A stretch of 64,000 nucleotides of DNA. Source: Strigamia acuminata. Taxonomy: Eukaryota > Arthropoda > Chilopoda > Geophilomorpha > Linotaeniidae. The translations under genes and the position numbers were made by a program. This document shows, one piece after another, positions 1-13,263 of the stretch (position 1 is its first letter; every line of letters starts with the position of its first letter). Under the pieces are notes generated by a model. It saw only the letters and a program-made list of their open reading frames with translations, did no database searches and was not told the DNA's origin. The stretch spans positions 23,710,427-23,774,426 of the forward strand of contig OX442315.1 of the NCBI GenBank assembly GCA_949358305.1, given 5' to 3'.

Positions 1-2204
1 TGAAAAACAATGGATAACATACAGAATTGTTATTTAAATACCTTAATCAATTTGTAATTTCAACATATACCTTTTTTTCTAATAAATTCAACGTACAAAA
101 ATAGATTCAAAATTAAAAAGCAGAGTTGTGTTTCTGTTGAATGCCACGCATAGTTTCCACGTTAATAGGAAAATTCAATGGTATTTGTAATTAAGATAGG
201 GAAAATGAAGCTAAAAATTTCTTCTTCTTTTTTTCATTTCCACTAAATGAATTGGAAAAGTCGAAATCCTTTGAGCTTGATAGCTTCAGAATTGATTTCC
301 CGACCTTTCTAAGATAATTGTCATTCACTATCAGCCTTGGTGAAATTTTCCTCGGTACTCTATTACCTTCGAATGGAAAGGGCAAATGGGCATTTAACTG
401 CAGCCTCGTAGGAGACTTGTGCATTTCCAATTATCTCTCAGTGCATGTTGCATTCATATGTAATTCGCTAGAAACCCAAGTTTATTTTGATAAGCGGGAA
501 AATGTTGTGCACGAATTTCAATCTCCATATTAAATATAAAACTTTGTAAACATTTCGCATTTTCGTATCAAATCAACATTACATTAAAAATTAAAGAGTG
601 TCCCTCTCTTCGCAAAAGGTTAAAATTGCAATTCTAATTATAAAATTACACGTAGAGCAGCGTTAATCCCACGCCAGCTTCATTTGCTTACAGATAACGC
701 AATAAGCTTAAATCAATATCATACTGACTGAGCACACGTGTCGTTTTAAGAGCCCAACTCTTTTTTACGCATGAATTTGAATAAAAAAACATTCCAAAAA
801 GTTTAAAGCACTTAACGTTGACCTTTGACGTCAAGTCGACTGACAACAAGAACTGGGTGTTTTTAAATGCTTGTCATTGCACTTCTAATACAACTACGTT
901 CGTGTGACCAGGTCCACTTTGGTTTGTTTGCATGCACTTAAAGTTTACACTTATCTGAACAATAAAAGCGTGTTTAATGACATAATAAGCGATACGTAAT
1001 TTCACAATTTATTCATGAAGTTTAAGATTTTAATTTATAATAAATACGAGTGCAAGAAAAATTATTGTAAATATACGTAGAGTAGTTAATATTTCTTAGG
1101 AATTAATGAAACGAAAATAGTTCATCGTTTACACAGTAATGTTATAATACTGCATATTTATTTAAAGATTTTTGTTTCGCGCCAGGGGTGCTGTGATGTG
1201 CTGCGCTGCTCGACAGTTGTGCTGTGCGCAAAGCACGGGGCAGAAGCGCAGCACAACGAATAGATCTCGCGGGTCTACTGTACTGAGTGAAGTTGAACTG
1301 TTGCAACTAAGCAACATAACTATCATTTGCCGGTGGAAATTGACTAGAAAATATAGCTAATAATAACGAAAATTCAAATAAAGAATCACTCAACCTGATC
1401 CGTCGTGCGAGTAAACAACAACATTACTGTAACTTTTCATATCAAATATAAATATGCATTATGTATGCATGCTCACTGGTATATGAAATACCAACTTTCA
1501 GAATGATTTTTATTTACTCAAAAAATATTTTACGCAGTTAGTGAAAGACTAGACCGTATGGTGAGAATGTAAACATCTTTATCCCTTGGAAGACGATAAC
1601 ACAAACAGCTATTGTTCCTACCATATAAATGTTGTCAAGGGGTTTAATTAGAGCGGTCTGCAACATATAATTCTCTTGTATAATAGGGCGCATAGCGGGT
1701 GGTGTGCGGGAAGAGGATCGGCCAACGAAAACATAATTTCTTCTTCTTTACATTAAAAAAAATATTAGTAAACATCAACAATGAAGTTTTATAAAATAAC
1801 TGTTATTTGCGCTCGTAATTTGGATAAGCGGTTGCACCGTAATTACAAGGTACTCTCTGTGTGTGTGTGGTTGATAAACTTAAGTATTTGGTTTTCTAAA
1901 GAAAATTTTATAAAAATGTTTTCTAAGTTTAGAAAAAGTGTAAGCAATAAAAATACAAAACAACATAAAATAATCCTTAAGACAGTCGTAAAGCGTCGAG
2001 AACTTCATTTACAAAGTGGTTCTGGTGAAATTTAAGAAACATTGTATTATAGTGACATAGAGCATTAAAAATATTTATTAGAGCAAAGTTGAGGATAATT
2101 TTCTAAGATATTTTTGGTTAAAAATTATCATTGCAATTAAAATTGAAAAAATGATTTAAACTGAAACATGTGTAATTCATTTTAGACTTCTAAACCTGAT
2201 GTTT

Positions 2205-2480
2205 AGAAAGTCTCATGAAACGGTTCTGTCTGTCTGTCCGTCGTCAACGATTCCGCAAAAACTATAGCAGCTAGAGCAAAACGGACAACGGCATTAAATT
2301 CAGCATACTTATATTAGTATTGTAAGGTATTTTCAGATTTCTCGGACCTCCGGTTGAATTAATAAACCGGTTTTAGTGCACTTTTAGCCGTCTAATAATA
2401 CTACTTCCGTCCTGCACAGGAAGTTGTAACATTGTACTAGCGCCACCTGGCGGATCCCGTGAGCCATGAAATCTTCGTCG
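2205..2480. repeat. Putative dispersed repeat / transposon remnant
   Basis: The block begins with a run of TCTG/TCCG units and continues with GC-richer sequence containing short palindromes, including CGCCACCTGGCG near 2440 and a CCGGT...ACCGG pair near 2352-2372. Its composition differs from the AT-rich flanks and it has no coding frame. I infer a degraded mobile element or dispersed repeat; no second copy is visible in the window. Confidence 0.3.
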
Positions 2481-2763
2481 CGATATGTAAAATACTATTT
2501 TCTATATCAAAACTAGGTTTATAAATTTTGAAACTAGGCTCATTCGATTAAAAATCGAAATCTGCACCAGCCTGTATATATTTTCTTTTTATTTGGTCGA
2601 AAAAAAGTAACATTACAATCCACCAAAGTCGGCGATCGAAGGAGAAATTTACACCAAATTAGACGTACGTGTTGTGTCACCCGTACGTTCGTGTACGCGA
2701 ATTCTAACGAACATCTAATTAAGTTTTCTTGATTTTCAGTCCTCCAGAATTTAGACACTCGGT

Positions 2764-2889
2764 CGCATTCGAGTACTCAAACGCGGCTGAAATGTCCTAA
2801 TTTCTGCGGCCGAGTGTGTGAAATTGCTTCGAAGTTATTTTGGACGCAAACTTCAGGACATTTCGGCCGCGTTTGAGTACTCGAATGCG
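2764..2889. repeat. Long inverted repeat (35-bp arms, 56-bp spacer)
   Basis: Arms at 2764-2798 and 2855-2889 are reverse complements with a single mismatch over 35 bp, so the region can fold into a strong hairpin. The arms are GC-richer than the flanks and carry a GAGTACTC palindrome. The 56-bp spacer holds no reading frame. The structure fits a foldback or MITE-type element; no convincing target duplication was recognised. Confidence 0.7.
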
Positions 2890-3718
2890 GCAGTGTTTAC
2901 AAATGTTCCGGTGAGTAATAAATAATTGAAATAGAATAAAAAATCTATAATTTTCATAGAATATCCCCGAAAATATCTGTAATTTCCAGATAAAATCTAT
3001 GAAAACTTATGTGTTATTTCCACAGAACTTCTGTGGACTTTAAACATTCTTAATAATGTCTGTTGTTGCTTTATTTTGGCTAAAAATTTTATTTTGTATT
3101 TAATTACTTTATTTTCTTTTATTTTGGTGTTTTACTTAGGGACAGAGGGACAGGGTTTAGAAGTCTAATATGTAATGCTTCCCTGCATTACAAATGTGTA
3201 CTTGTTTTGTTTGAAATGTGTTTGATTGACTTTTTAATATACGTGTGCTGTTGTCACTGTCATTTCTAATTGATAACAATATTTTTCAATGGGGTATGCG
3301 TACAAATTGCAAATGATGACAATCACGTTTATCTTTAATGAGTAGATTTATTATTGAAGCAAATTATTAGTTTGCAATAACCAATCATATACATGTCCAA
3401 TGACCTAAAATGTTGTTCAAAATAACCAACAACGACAACAACAACAATAGTTTATGTCAAATTTCGAAAAGATAAAAGATAACACTCCCATTTTGGCACA
3501 TACAACCAATGTGTGCATTATTAAAACTCAAAAATCAATTTGTTTGTTGTGCACAAAATACAGATATCAAAAGTGAATTCAATTCTAAATGGAATCAATT
3601 TTATATCTATTAATGGTAATAGTGAAAACAATATTGAATAGATGTTAGTTTTGTGTGTTTTTTTAGTTTTATAAAGTGTCATGCAAAATGAAAAATAATT
3701 GACTTATTTTACACTAAC

Positions 3719-4687
3719 CTGAAATTGCGAAACACGAAGATCCTATTCCCTGTAAACTTCTTGCAAAGAAAAGTAATCCATACGTTTTGCTGATTGCAAA
3801 CACTAACAACAAAAATAAAACAGTTTAACCTTAATTTTTCAAAACGATTTTTGCTTTAGTGTATTTTAGATGTCGTAAACAAATAATGTCAATTTACCCA
3901 TTGCAGATATGAAAAGGTATGCACTACCAAAAAGCATTGGAATTGTGAAACCTATTCTGCAAATAAACCGTACTACTTATTACTTAATATTCTTTACACC
4001 TTGTAATCGAATTATAATCTACCTGTTAATCACGATTCCTACAAATGGATTAGCTACCAGCTGGACGAGAGCTTTAGATGAAAATAATAATCCCACACGG
4101 GCGTTTTCATTGATTATGTCTTCTGGTAAAAGGTTCTCATCAAATGTTTCTTGACTCGCATTCAAGTGCGAGGAATTAAGAGCTGTGCGCGTATTAGTAT
4201 TGCTTCCCGACAGCGTTAAATTGTGATCCATATTATACAAGTAATCTGGTATGATTGGCACTGAACAAAAGGAAACAAAACACACAGAGATTAAAAGCAG
4301 ACTTATATGAAATACACAAAATAATTATAATAGTGAAACTATCTCTTTAAAAGGTTTGACCTTTAAGCAAATGCTTAGGCGCATTACAGGTTGCAATGAA
4401 CGTAACTTCGCACTCAAGCTTTGTGAACCAAGCTTTTAAAAAATGCAGCTGCTGTGTAAAGTTTTCAAATTTATCTTAACCAAAACAATGTACTGCTAAG
4501 TAACATGCGCACCTAGCTAAAAACTTTTACTAAAAGATATTGAGCTGCTTTAAATGTGTCATTTCAAGCGGTACTTACCAACAACAGTCAAAAGCATATT
4601 ATCCAAGAAGAGAGAGAAATACACAACAAAAACAATGACTCCTCCGGATTCTCTTGCCTTTTGCAATTCCTTTTGAATGTCCAACAT
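3719..4687 (-). CDS. SLC18A: Vesicular amine transporter (SLC18/VMAT-like), 5' four exons, partial
   Basis: VMATs load monoamines into secretory vesicles in exchange for protons. Four exons read on the minus strand: 4579-4687, 4023-4260, 3898-3956 and 3719-3802, with phases that join. The first has the start, a short cytosolic N-terminus and TM1 reading [11 protein letters not shown], followed by VPIIPDYLY. Exon 2 encodes the luminal loop with N-glycosylation sites and then [17 protein letters not shown]. Exons 3 and 4 carry NRIGFTIP and [13 protein letters not shown], matching TM2-TM4 of VMATs. The loop residues resemble VMAT more than VAChT (VAChT has a different GLxSA region). The remaining helices were not found, so the gene is partial. 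The start ATG at 4687 gives the only continuous frame. Confidence 0.85.
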
Positions 4688-6894
4688 TGCATTATCGAAT
4701 AAATAAAAGAACTGTAGGTATATAAAAGTAAAAGCAATTCGATTACTATATTTAAATCACTCGCTCTAAAAACAAGTCGTCGATTAAGCGTGTTTTGTTC
4801 CTTACTTTACAGTAGGCTAAGTAATGTGACCTAGCAGCACAATTTCGAGGGCAACTGGATCATGGAAACCAAGAAGAGCAAATGTGTGGGCGTGAAGATT
4901 GCACCAAGCACCAATTTCCTCTTTGGTTGACTGCATATGAGGAAGTAGGGTTTAGGGACTCAATAAGACAGTAATCTCTGGCGCCCAGGCGTCAACTACC
5001 AGCAAAGCTATACTACGATAAGAGCGTATAATTGCTCATAAATTAGGTAATCTGCTGTTGACTGTGGGAGGCAGCATGACAGAATGAGTAAATCTTGCTC
5101 AAACGTATGCAATATATTTGAGGCAACTAGTGTGAAACCTGTGGAGTACGCCGCCATTGTTCAGTATATTGGATTTTTGCCTTTATCTGCGATTTCAGGT
5201 TTAACAGAAGCAAAACCACTCGCATCAAGAGAGGCTTCAAGCCATTTATTTCAATTTCATCATCTTTATTATTGCTATTACATTAGCGCTACTTAACAAA
5301 ATAAAAAATTATTAAGTTCTCTTTATTTTTTAAAGTTGCTGAGAGTTGTGATGCATTGTTGCGAGAAATGAGAAAAGTCTGCTTTTTTAAATTAAATTAC
5401 AGATGAAGCACTTATTTTCTGCATTTGATAGCATTACATTTTTATTTTTATGAAATTGCGACATAATAATTTCTCATTTCGTAACTTTAATGCCACAGAT
5501 GTGCGCGTCACATTATACGTGACTGACATCAGATTAAACCAGTCGTCAATTTTTTGTGTTTCCACGCAACCCAAAACCTAATAACCGAATGGCCGTCAGA
5601 ACGGAATGGAGTTTGAGGTAAGTCCAGGTGCAGAAGCCGCAATTTAAAATAAATTTACCGATTTGAAATCAAAAATTGTCGACAATAAAGGTATAGTATT
5701 TATTTTAATCATCATGAATCAATAAGTGAAAATGGTCAGTCAAAACCGCGTGATATGAATCTGACATTTTGATATTTGATAGTCGATTCATTAAACTTTA
5801 AGTTTTGGTAAACATTTAAAAGCCAGACTTGATTTTAATTTCTCAGAATTTTTTTTTATACAAATAACATGTATGAGTAAAGTTTAACATAGAAGTTTTT
5901 GAATATGAAATAAGTCTACGTATATAGAAAGCTGAATGAGTAATTAAACGTGCTTTTCTGACTGGCTGCTTTCATGAATACGAAGCAAATTAGTAATTAA
6001 AAGTAATTAGGCGTGAAAAGGTGCAAACAGATGATTACAGAAATGAAAAAAAATGACAAAAGTAAAAAGCGTAACTTGCGCCAAATTATTGCAGCTGTTG
6101 CCCAAATAATTAATCTGAGATGTAAGATGTAAGTGCAGTAGCGACTGTAGCGCTTCGAGATTTTAATATGCATTAGGGAAGAATGAAACGAGATAACAAA
6201 AGCTTTTGTTTATTTTCAGCTCACTTGAATACCTAAAATGCACACGTCATCCGGAAAAAAAACCATCAGTACAACAAACATACTTTCCAATTCATTTGAA
6301 TTAAATTTTTAAAATTTAAAGGAACAATCAGTTGGACGTGGAGAACGGGATGAATCTTTTGATGAAAATGATTTCGAGAAACTCGCATTAAATGAATTCT
6401 GTTTAATAAAATAAATCATTTTTGTGGAAATAAAATAAATCTTGTTTGTGGAAATAAATATGAGATTGATAAATCTCTGTAATATTTGCTGTAAACGCGG
6501 GAAATGTAAAGTTTTTTTTTTTTTTAGAAAGTTGGTGAAACACTATCAATCTTATATTCGATTTGTCATGGTTGGTTGATATTTGGGATTTTGATTATGT
6601 TGAAGAAAAATGTGAACCGATTTATCTTTGGTAAGTGATGATGTGAGCAGTTATTGATTGCTCGATGCCAGTGGTAAGTCATTTCATAACACCATCTACA
6701 ATTATTTATCTCATCATCTGCTTACGGTATACTCTAACTGCGTGTTTGAAAATTCTAATTAAATGTGATAATTTATTGAAATTTATTGTACCGCTCTGCA
6801 ATCCAAAGCAAAATTAAATCCTGAGTGAATTATACAACCGCATAAGCCGGTCCGTTTGATTTGTATTGCTGTGAAGGTCTTCAAAGAGATGTAG
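4688..6894. other. Intergenic, no supported gene
   Basis: The stretch between the SLC18-like start and the CFAP58 remnant is AT-rich. The few open frames (for example 5084-5296) have no recognisable similarity and no clean splice context. Promoters of the divergent neighbours presumably lie here, but no specific motif can be defended. Confidence 0.5.
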
Positions 6895-9800
6895 ATGACA
6901 CAACGTGTAAATATTTTTTCTTACTACCCAGAAATCGAAACGTTTGGGAATGAAATTCGATCGTACTACAACGAAGGTCGACGGATGATTGACAAATATT
7001 CAGATATTATGTCAGAGAGTAAATTGACTGCACCTCGGTTGGACGATGCTCAAAAGATCCAGCAAGACGATCAGGTTATGATTGCAACTTTGCGAAAGGT
7101 AGGAAGAAAGTTGTCGTTGGATTGCCCTTTATTGACACACCTTGCAAATTTTTAATTAGAAATTGAAATGAGGAAATCGATCGGGCTTGGCGACAACTTG
7201 ATGATGTTCAGGAAAAGGAACAGGTCGCACGCATACGAGGCCGAATTAGATCGAATAAGAACGACTTACGAACAAGTTTCAATGACCAATTCTAAAACAA
7301 GGACCCGAAGCGTATGTGCTCAAATAAGTGCAATTTTATGTTCGCTATTCATTCGGTATTGGCATATTGGATTTTCAATAGAATTTGACTCTTCCGAGCT
7401 AGAAGCACTTTCTTCTTATAGAAAAATATATTCATTTAGATTTAATTTAAAGTAAAAACAAAAAGCAGCGACAGCTGTGTTTTAAAAAGATTTTCGTTAA
7501 TCCTATTATGTAGAGCTTTAGTTTGGTTTGCTTAGGGACACGTACGTTTGTGGCTGATTTTTTTTTCTTCTTTTTTTGAGAGAGCACGCACATTTTTTAA
7601 TGCACGGTACAAATTACTGTGATAAAATAATCAATAGAGTAAACGTGAAAGTTTTATATGATGTTTTGGCTTGCGTTATAGCAGCAAAAGAAATTAGATT
7701 TTTTTATGCAAAGAAACTGGTGCGTTTGATGAATGCGGGGGAAAATCTCAGTGGAAATAGGAAAATTTTTATTGCATCTCCGCTCGTTATTCCATTCTGA
7801 AATATGCGGGAGCGAAAAGGGAGGAGTCGAGATGCCAATATTTGAGAATAATTCTTGCCAAGATTTTCATCTGGGTTGGATATTTTATCCGAGATTCCTG
7901 AATGAATCTCCAGGGAATTTTTTTTTCGTTTTTTATTTTTTTTATTTTATTTTATTTTTAGCAAACGTATAGAATCGACCGTTGCCCACACATTTTTTGA
8001 TATTTTAGCATATTTTTAGAATTTTAAATTGAAAACTGAATTAAAATTGCATTTGGCGGAATATAAACTGGGCAAATGGATTACAGTATTAATAATATAA
8101 AACCCATTAATTTTTTTTTAGTGTTGTCGAATTGCAAAGAAACCGAAATGAGCTATTAAAGTGAGAGAGAAAGATCAACTCAGGATTGGATTGCTGAAAC
8201 TGAAAGATAGTGTGAGGTTGATCACTTTACAGGTACTTCAGCTTTATAGCAAAAAAAGAAAAGAAAATCCCATACTTTGTAGTACCTAGCACTGAAATTA
8301 CATGCGTAATATATAAGTTAGTTGAACTAACAAGTAAGAGAATTATAAGAAAGGTAATGCCTTAATAAATTAGGACAGGCCATAAAAACAATGAAAACCA
8401 AAAGACAGAGAGCAACAGATGAGGCAAACTTAAAAAGAACATTTTGATTATGGAACACTAAGGTAAAAGAAAACAAAGTCTAAATCATTAGGGCAAAGAA
8501 TAATTGATGTGAAGCTCTTCTATCACTGTCCAGATTCAGAGAGATCAGATGGCTAAGGATGTAGAAGTGCTCAACTTACGGCTACTGTGTCTTCATCAGG
8601 AAGCCAAAATTAATCTACCAAATTTGGAACAGGCAATGCGAGATAATTGTCAAATTTTCACTGAGCACAGGGCACGACCTTCCATAAAGCTGGTGAAGGT
8701 TTTCTCTGATCGATAAGCCTTTTCGTTTCTGTTCTGGTTTTGTGTCACTTTTTTATTCTTTTTTTATTTATTTTAGGCAAAATAAGATGAGTTGATTCAA
8801 AAGAAAAGATTTTAAAAGATTTTAAAGCTACGGGTATTCTGAGGTCAACCATGGAAGAACAAAAATTCGAACAGGAACAGAGCAAAGAAGAACTGAAAAT
8901 GGCGCATGTCGCAATGCAAAGGAATTTACCAACTGGTTCTGACTTAATTATTTCAGAAATTGAAGCTTCCAAGATACAATATGAATAAAAACAACAAAAT
9001 CATTAGAGAAAAGGATAATTTGATCACAGTAGGGATGGTGACACTTTGTTTGACTTTTCAATATCATTTTACTTAAAATTTAATGAAGTCGACACAAACT
9101 ATACGCAAATTCAAACTAGCATTTGGAAAGGAGTCGCCAGTCGATGGAAATGGAGTTACAGAACTTACAACAAGAAATGAAGTTAAGAAAAAGAAATCAA
9201 CGATTGTGATGTTGGAAAAGGAGCGTGATAGACTTTTTAGTCAAGCAAGTGATTACATGAAGAAAGTAAGAGGATTATTTCTTTTTATGCATTTTTTAAA
9301 AAAAAATTGAAGGTACCAGCATTGCAGGTACATTGTGTTGCGTGAAAATAAGATTTGAGTTGAACGTAATTGAATTTTGCAGGGAATTTGTTGACTTTGG
9401 AAGTTTGATTTTGATTTTGACAGATAAATTTGCTGAAAGATGTGATGAAACTGAAAGGTGTTCAAACATACGAAGTTAAGAAGAAGCTGCTTGATGCAGA
9501 AAGCAAGGTAGCAAAGTAATATGTACGAATCAGTGAGAAGTGATAGAAATCTTCTCAATAAAAATCTAATTGAGACTCAGGTAAATAGAAAGCTGATTGG
9601 AAAAATAAAATATTCTATACGCTACGGTTCTGCTTTATTCTACAGGATGAAGTGACAGACGTTAAAAGAAAACTGAAACTCTTAAAGATGAATTGAACGC
9701 TAAAGACACAGCGTTAACTCGAGAGCATTTAGTCAATCAGAAGTTTGGCCTGGAGAAAGAAACGTTTAAATGCTAAAGATCACATCGCAAACACGAAAGA

Positions 9801-11900
9801 GGAAATTAAAGCTTTTTCTTCCGAACAAAGAATATTCAGTCGCGCTTTGCGAGATGCGGATCTAGATATGCCTAAATGAGTGGATGAAAATTTCCAAGCA
9901 GTACGGCTATTTTTATTTTATTTTATTTATTTATTTACTTATTTATTTAAATAAAAAAATGACCTTACTCTACCAAAAAATCCAAGTTCTTCGAATTTCG
10001 AAATGGTGATAGAGAGCGCGGAGCAAGGTTATTAAAATAGGAGATTCTTAAAATTCAAAGAGATAATAGTCATTTTGTCTGTAGAAAGTAAACCTTTAAG
10101 TGATAAAAATTGAATAAGTTCCTTTTAGCAAATCTCCAATACGGGAAATTACATGTACTTATACGACTTAATGACCCAAGAAAAGTGTTTGCAAAAGCGC
10201 ACGGAATTTCGTCTGGTACCATAATTAGGCTTAATGGGTTGCAGCAGCGAAACTCTGATTTTCTAATCTAATCTATCCAAAGCCATAAAAAATAGAGATG
10301 GGGATGTTTGTTGGTAAGCGAGATCGAAGCGAGATATTTTTGGAGTAAAAGGCTAAAATATTCCGCTTTTTCTTCAGGTCAGGCCGCAGGTGGATCAATA
10401 ATGGTCGGTGTGCCCAAACCCAACCCATTCTTTATTTGATGTTGGAACATGTGCTTGCATGTGGCGGTTGATTTCATGACATTGCCAAAGGCTATGCATC
10501 AGGTGGATTTATAGATTTTAGATACCGACAGATCTCGAGAGGAACAAGTGTGCTAGTAGATTGAACCACGAGTTCAAGTTGGAAATAGACGCTATCGAAT
10601 TAGACTTGATTTATTATAATTTGTGAGTTTATTCTCCACCGTGAGCTGTTGGTTTTAATAAAGTCAGGAGATGACCTTTTAAACTGACTGATCCACAGCG
10701 TGCAATGGTAAACTGATTAAAAATTGTCAGGATGGAAATTGATATTAAATAGTTGGAAATTATGGCTGTTATTTCGTTACTCTTGGGAAATTAATCAGTG
10801 CAGCACAAGCCATTTGGGTGTGGATTAATGAGTTTAATAATTTAAAGCTATTTGATGCCATTGATTATCTCGCATAACTGCATTGATTTATCCTTGTAGT
10901 AGACGGTTGCAGTCATTTAAATATTAATGGTACTTTTTGGTCGTTTTCTTTTCGTTTCTTTTTCCTATTCTAAACTTGATATTTATGTCGCTAGTGCATC
11001 CAAAATAATCGATTTGCGACGCGAGTTGTATCACATGCAGAGGGAATTGATGAGGGAAAGAACTCGATGCAAAGCCCTGGAAGAAGAAATGGAAAATCCC
11101 ATGAATTTACACCGATGGAGAAAACTGCAGGTGACATGGGTTTATCGTACAGTGGCGGTACACGATGAAATATTCGAATACCGTTTCCAGGGTAACAAAC
11201 TCTAGCACGTATGAATTAATTCAGAAGATTCACGCACTTCTTCGACGCAGACTCATACATAGAAGGGAAAAAGTTGTGCAAAAAAGAAGTTCTTATACGA
11301 GAAAAGGAACTACTGCATATTGAATTGAAAAAATTTTGGCAAGACAACCACAGCCTGAAGTAGCAAGTCAAGTGCTTATTTATCAGAAAACGCCTCCAGA
11401 TAAAAATAAGCAAATGAAAGTGGGTGTATATATATGTATACACTCTACAGTATATATATACATATGTGAGGATTCAGTATTTTTTTTGGTTTTGTTTATT
11501 TTGAATCTGAATTATTATTATTTTATTTTATAGACGATGATTTAAGAATTTAATACGTATGAGAATCAGCTGACTGAGAATAAATTTTCAGTGAATGGGT
11601 GCAATGAAAGATTGGGAAGACAATAAAAAGAATATTGTTTGATGAAAAAGCCGAATTAAACCAGAAGTAATTATTGTATTTGTTCTGATAATAAATTGTT
11701 GTGTTGTTAGGACGTTTAATGGGAAGTGGAAAGCCTGTCGGTCACTTAGTGTCGTTTTATTATCGAATAATGTTTTACAGGGAAGCGAAGCGAGTGCGGA
11801 TGTGTGTATAAAAAAATACGGAGTACATAATTTTCTTTTAGACATAAACACAGTCCTGGAATTGAGCGCACTGCGCCTGAAATTTCTCGGACCATTTGTG
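6895..11900 (+). pseudogene. CFAP58: Decayed CFAP58 (CCDC147) cilia/flagella protein gene
   Basis: CFAP58 is a coiled-coil axonemal protein needed for sperm flagella and motile cilia. Exon-like blocks appear in order: 6895-7098 (ends QQDDQVMIATLRK), 7173-7290 (EIDRAWRQL), 8122-8232, 8534-8698, about 8777-8987, 9083-9264 (LEKERDRLFSQASD), 9423-9580 (ESVRSDRNLLNKNLIETQ), 9643-9890, about 10994-11130 (RRELYHMQREL, RTRCKALEEE, NPMNLHRWRKLQ) and 11219-11420 (ARQPQPE). These match the family at the right relative positions. The frame is broken many times: a TAA inside 9423-9580, shifts near 7230, 8165, 9685 and 9765, and stops around 11320 and 11530. Splice sites survive at several blocks, so this is an unprocessed pseudogene. 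A functional copy elsewhere cannot be excluded. Confidence 0.8.
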
Positions 11901-13263
11901 TGACTTCATTTCTAAAATTAGTTCGCACTAATTGCCGTTACCGTTTTAAATAAAGAATTATATTGTATTTGGTTTTAGTTTTTATATTTTGCTTCTTGGG
12001 AAAGATTAAATGGTAAAGTTTTTTTTTTTTTACAATTAACATCCGATAAAATAATGAGGTGCTGATTAAAATTAATGACTAGTTTTGTAGTTGAACTTTA
12101 GTTTGAATGGTTAAGCATTTTTATTGGCATTTTATTCTATTGATTAGCCGAATCATGGAACCAATTCTAGTTGTTTTCTTGATTGGCCGAGCAAGCGAAG
12201 CGAGTGAATCCTCCTTATCTGTTCAGTTTTGGTTCTTCATTCGTAATGACGTACGTAATCGTACACGCATCGTACCTCAGACTTTACTATACTCCAACAT
12301 CATTCGTCAAACAATTGCTGTATGGTAATTGACACAGCAAATTAAAGAATGTTCCGTAAATCTGATTATAAATGAAGCAGTCATCGTCGTGGCTTTTCAT
12401 TTGCTCCCGAAAGACCTTTTAATTTTTTTTAATCTAATCTAACGGAGTTTCTGTATTTATTTTATAGGTTAAATATCAGATGTTTCAAGTGGCGATTAAG
12501 GTCTAAAAAAACAGGGTTTTGGGGTTGCACACATGTATTCCACATGACTAGAATTCTAAAAAGCAATTACACCAACTTTTTCCTAAGTAAATACGCTTTC
12601 TAAATTCCAATTACTTTCATTACAACAATAAGGAGATTGCACTCCCTCGTTTATCTACATGAACCTAGGTCCCATGAAACTTTACTCTTAAGTTATAACA
12701 AGAAAACGAGTGCGCAATCTCTTTATTCCCTTTGGTTAGGGCCAATGGTTTGCTTTTTACTGCTTCTACTCAGCCTAATTGACTAAAAAGGCAAATGCAA
12801 ATGCATGGGAAATAACTAATTAGACATTGAATATGCGTTCCATTAGTTATTTATTTAATTAGTTATGAAAAAGAAGAAACAATTTTTAAATGTTTTTCTT
12901 TTATTTTTTTTTAAAACAGAAAACTCTTACACAAGATTATTAATCTCGCAAATTAATTGTTTGACAAAAAAAACATTTTATACATATTTTTTTTGTATCA
13001 GATAATTTATTTTTCTTTTCAGACGTATTTTTTTTAAGATCACCTAAAAAAAATTTTATATACGTAGGTATTAAAAAGAAAATGGGTTCTAACAAACTAC
13101 CGTATATAAAATGTGTCACCAACGCCCTCTGACGTGATACTCTTAAGACATCGCACTACGTAAGCCTTGCTGTGCTACACAAGGTTGCTACACCAATTAT
13201 TTCTTTTGCACGTGGTACCGTCCACTGCTGGTATATCTACTTCGTTTATTTTGAGTAGGAAAA
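11901..13263. other. Intergenic region upstream of PWP1
   Basis: No gene is supported. The region contains a short hairpin element (12629-12726, listed separately) and low-complexity AT tracts. The PWP1 promoter should lie in the last few hundred bases; no TATA element stands out. Confidence 0.5.
12629..12726. repeat. Small hairpin element with imperfect terminal inverted repeats
   Basis: The ends AATAAGGAGATTGC and GCAATCTCTTTATT are inverted copies, and the similarity continues inward for about 25 bp (ACTCxCTCGTTT against AAAACGAGTGC) with one or two gaps. The internal 45 bp has no coding capacity. It looks like a short foldback or MITE remnant. Confidence 0.4.

Larger units (their letters stand above)
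1..3718. other. Non-coding/intronic stretch left of the SLC18 exons
   Basis: No exon could be supported here. The SLC18-like gene on the minus strand still lacks most of its transmembrane helices at 3719, so part of this stretch is probably intron and the remaining exons lie further left or outside the window. Short open frames are AT-rich and resemble no family I know. It does contain a GC-richer patch near 1180-1290, a dispersed-repeat-like block (2205-2480) and a long inverted repeat (2764-2889), the last two listed separately. Confidence 0.5.

Noticed and set aside
3909-4154. Open frame on the plus strand opposite the SLC18-like exons
   Set aside because: It is antisense to exons whose minus-strand translation matches the transporter family, so it is a shadow frame.
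5084-5296. 70-residue open frame in the intergenic stretch
   Set aside because: No family resemblance and poor gene context; length is within chance expectation.
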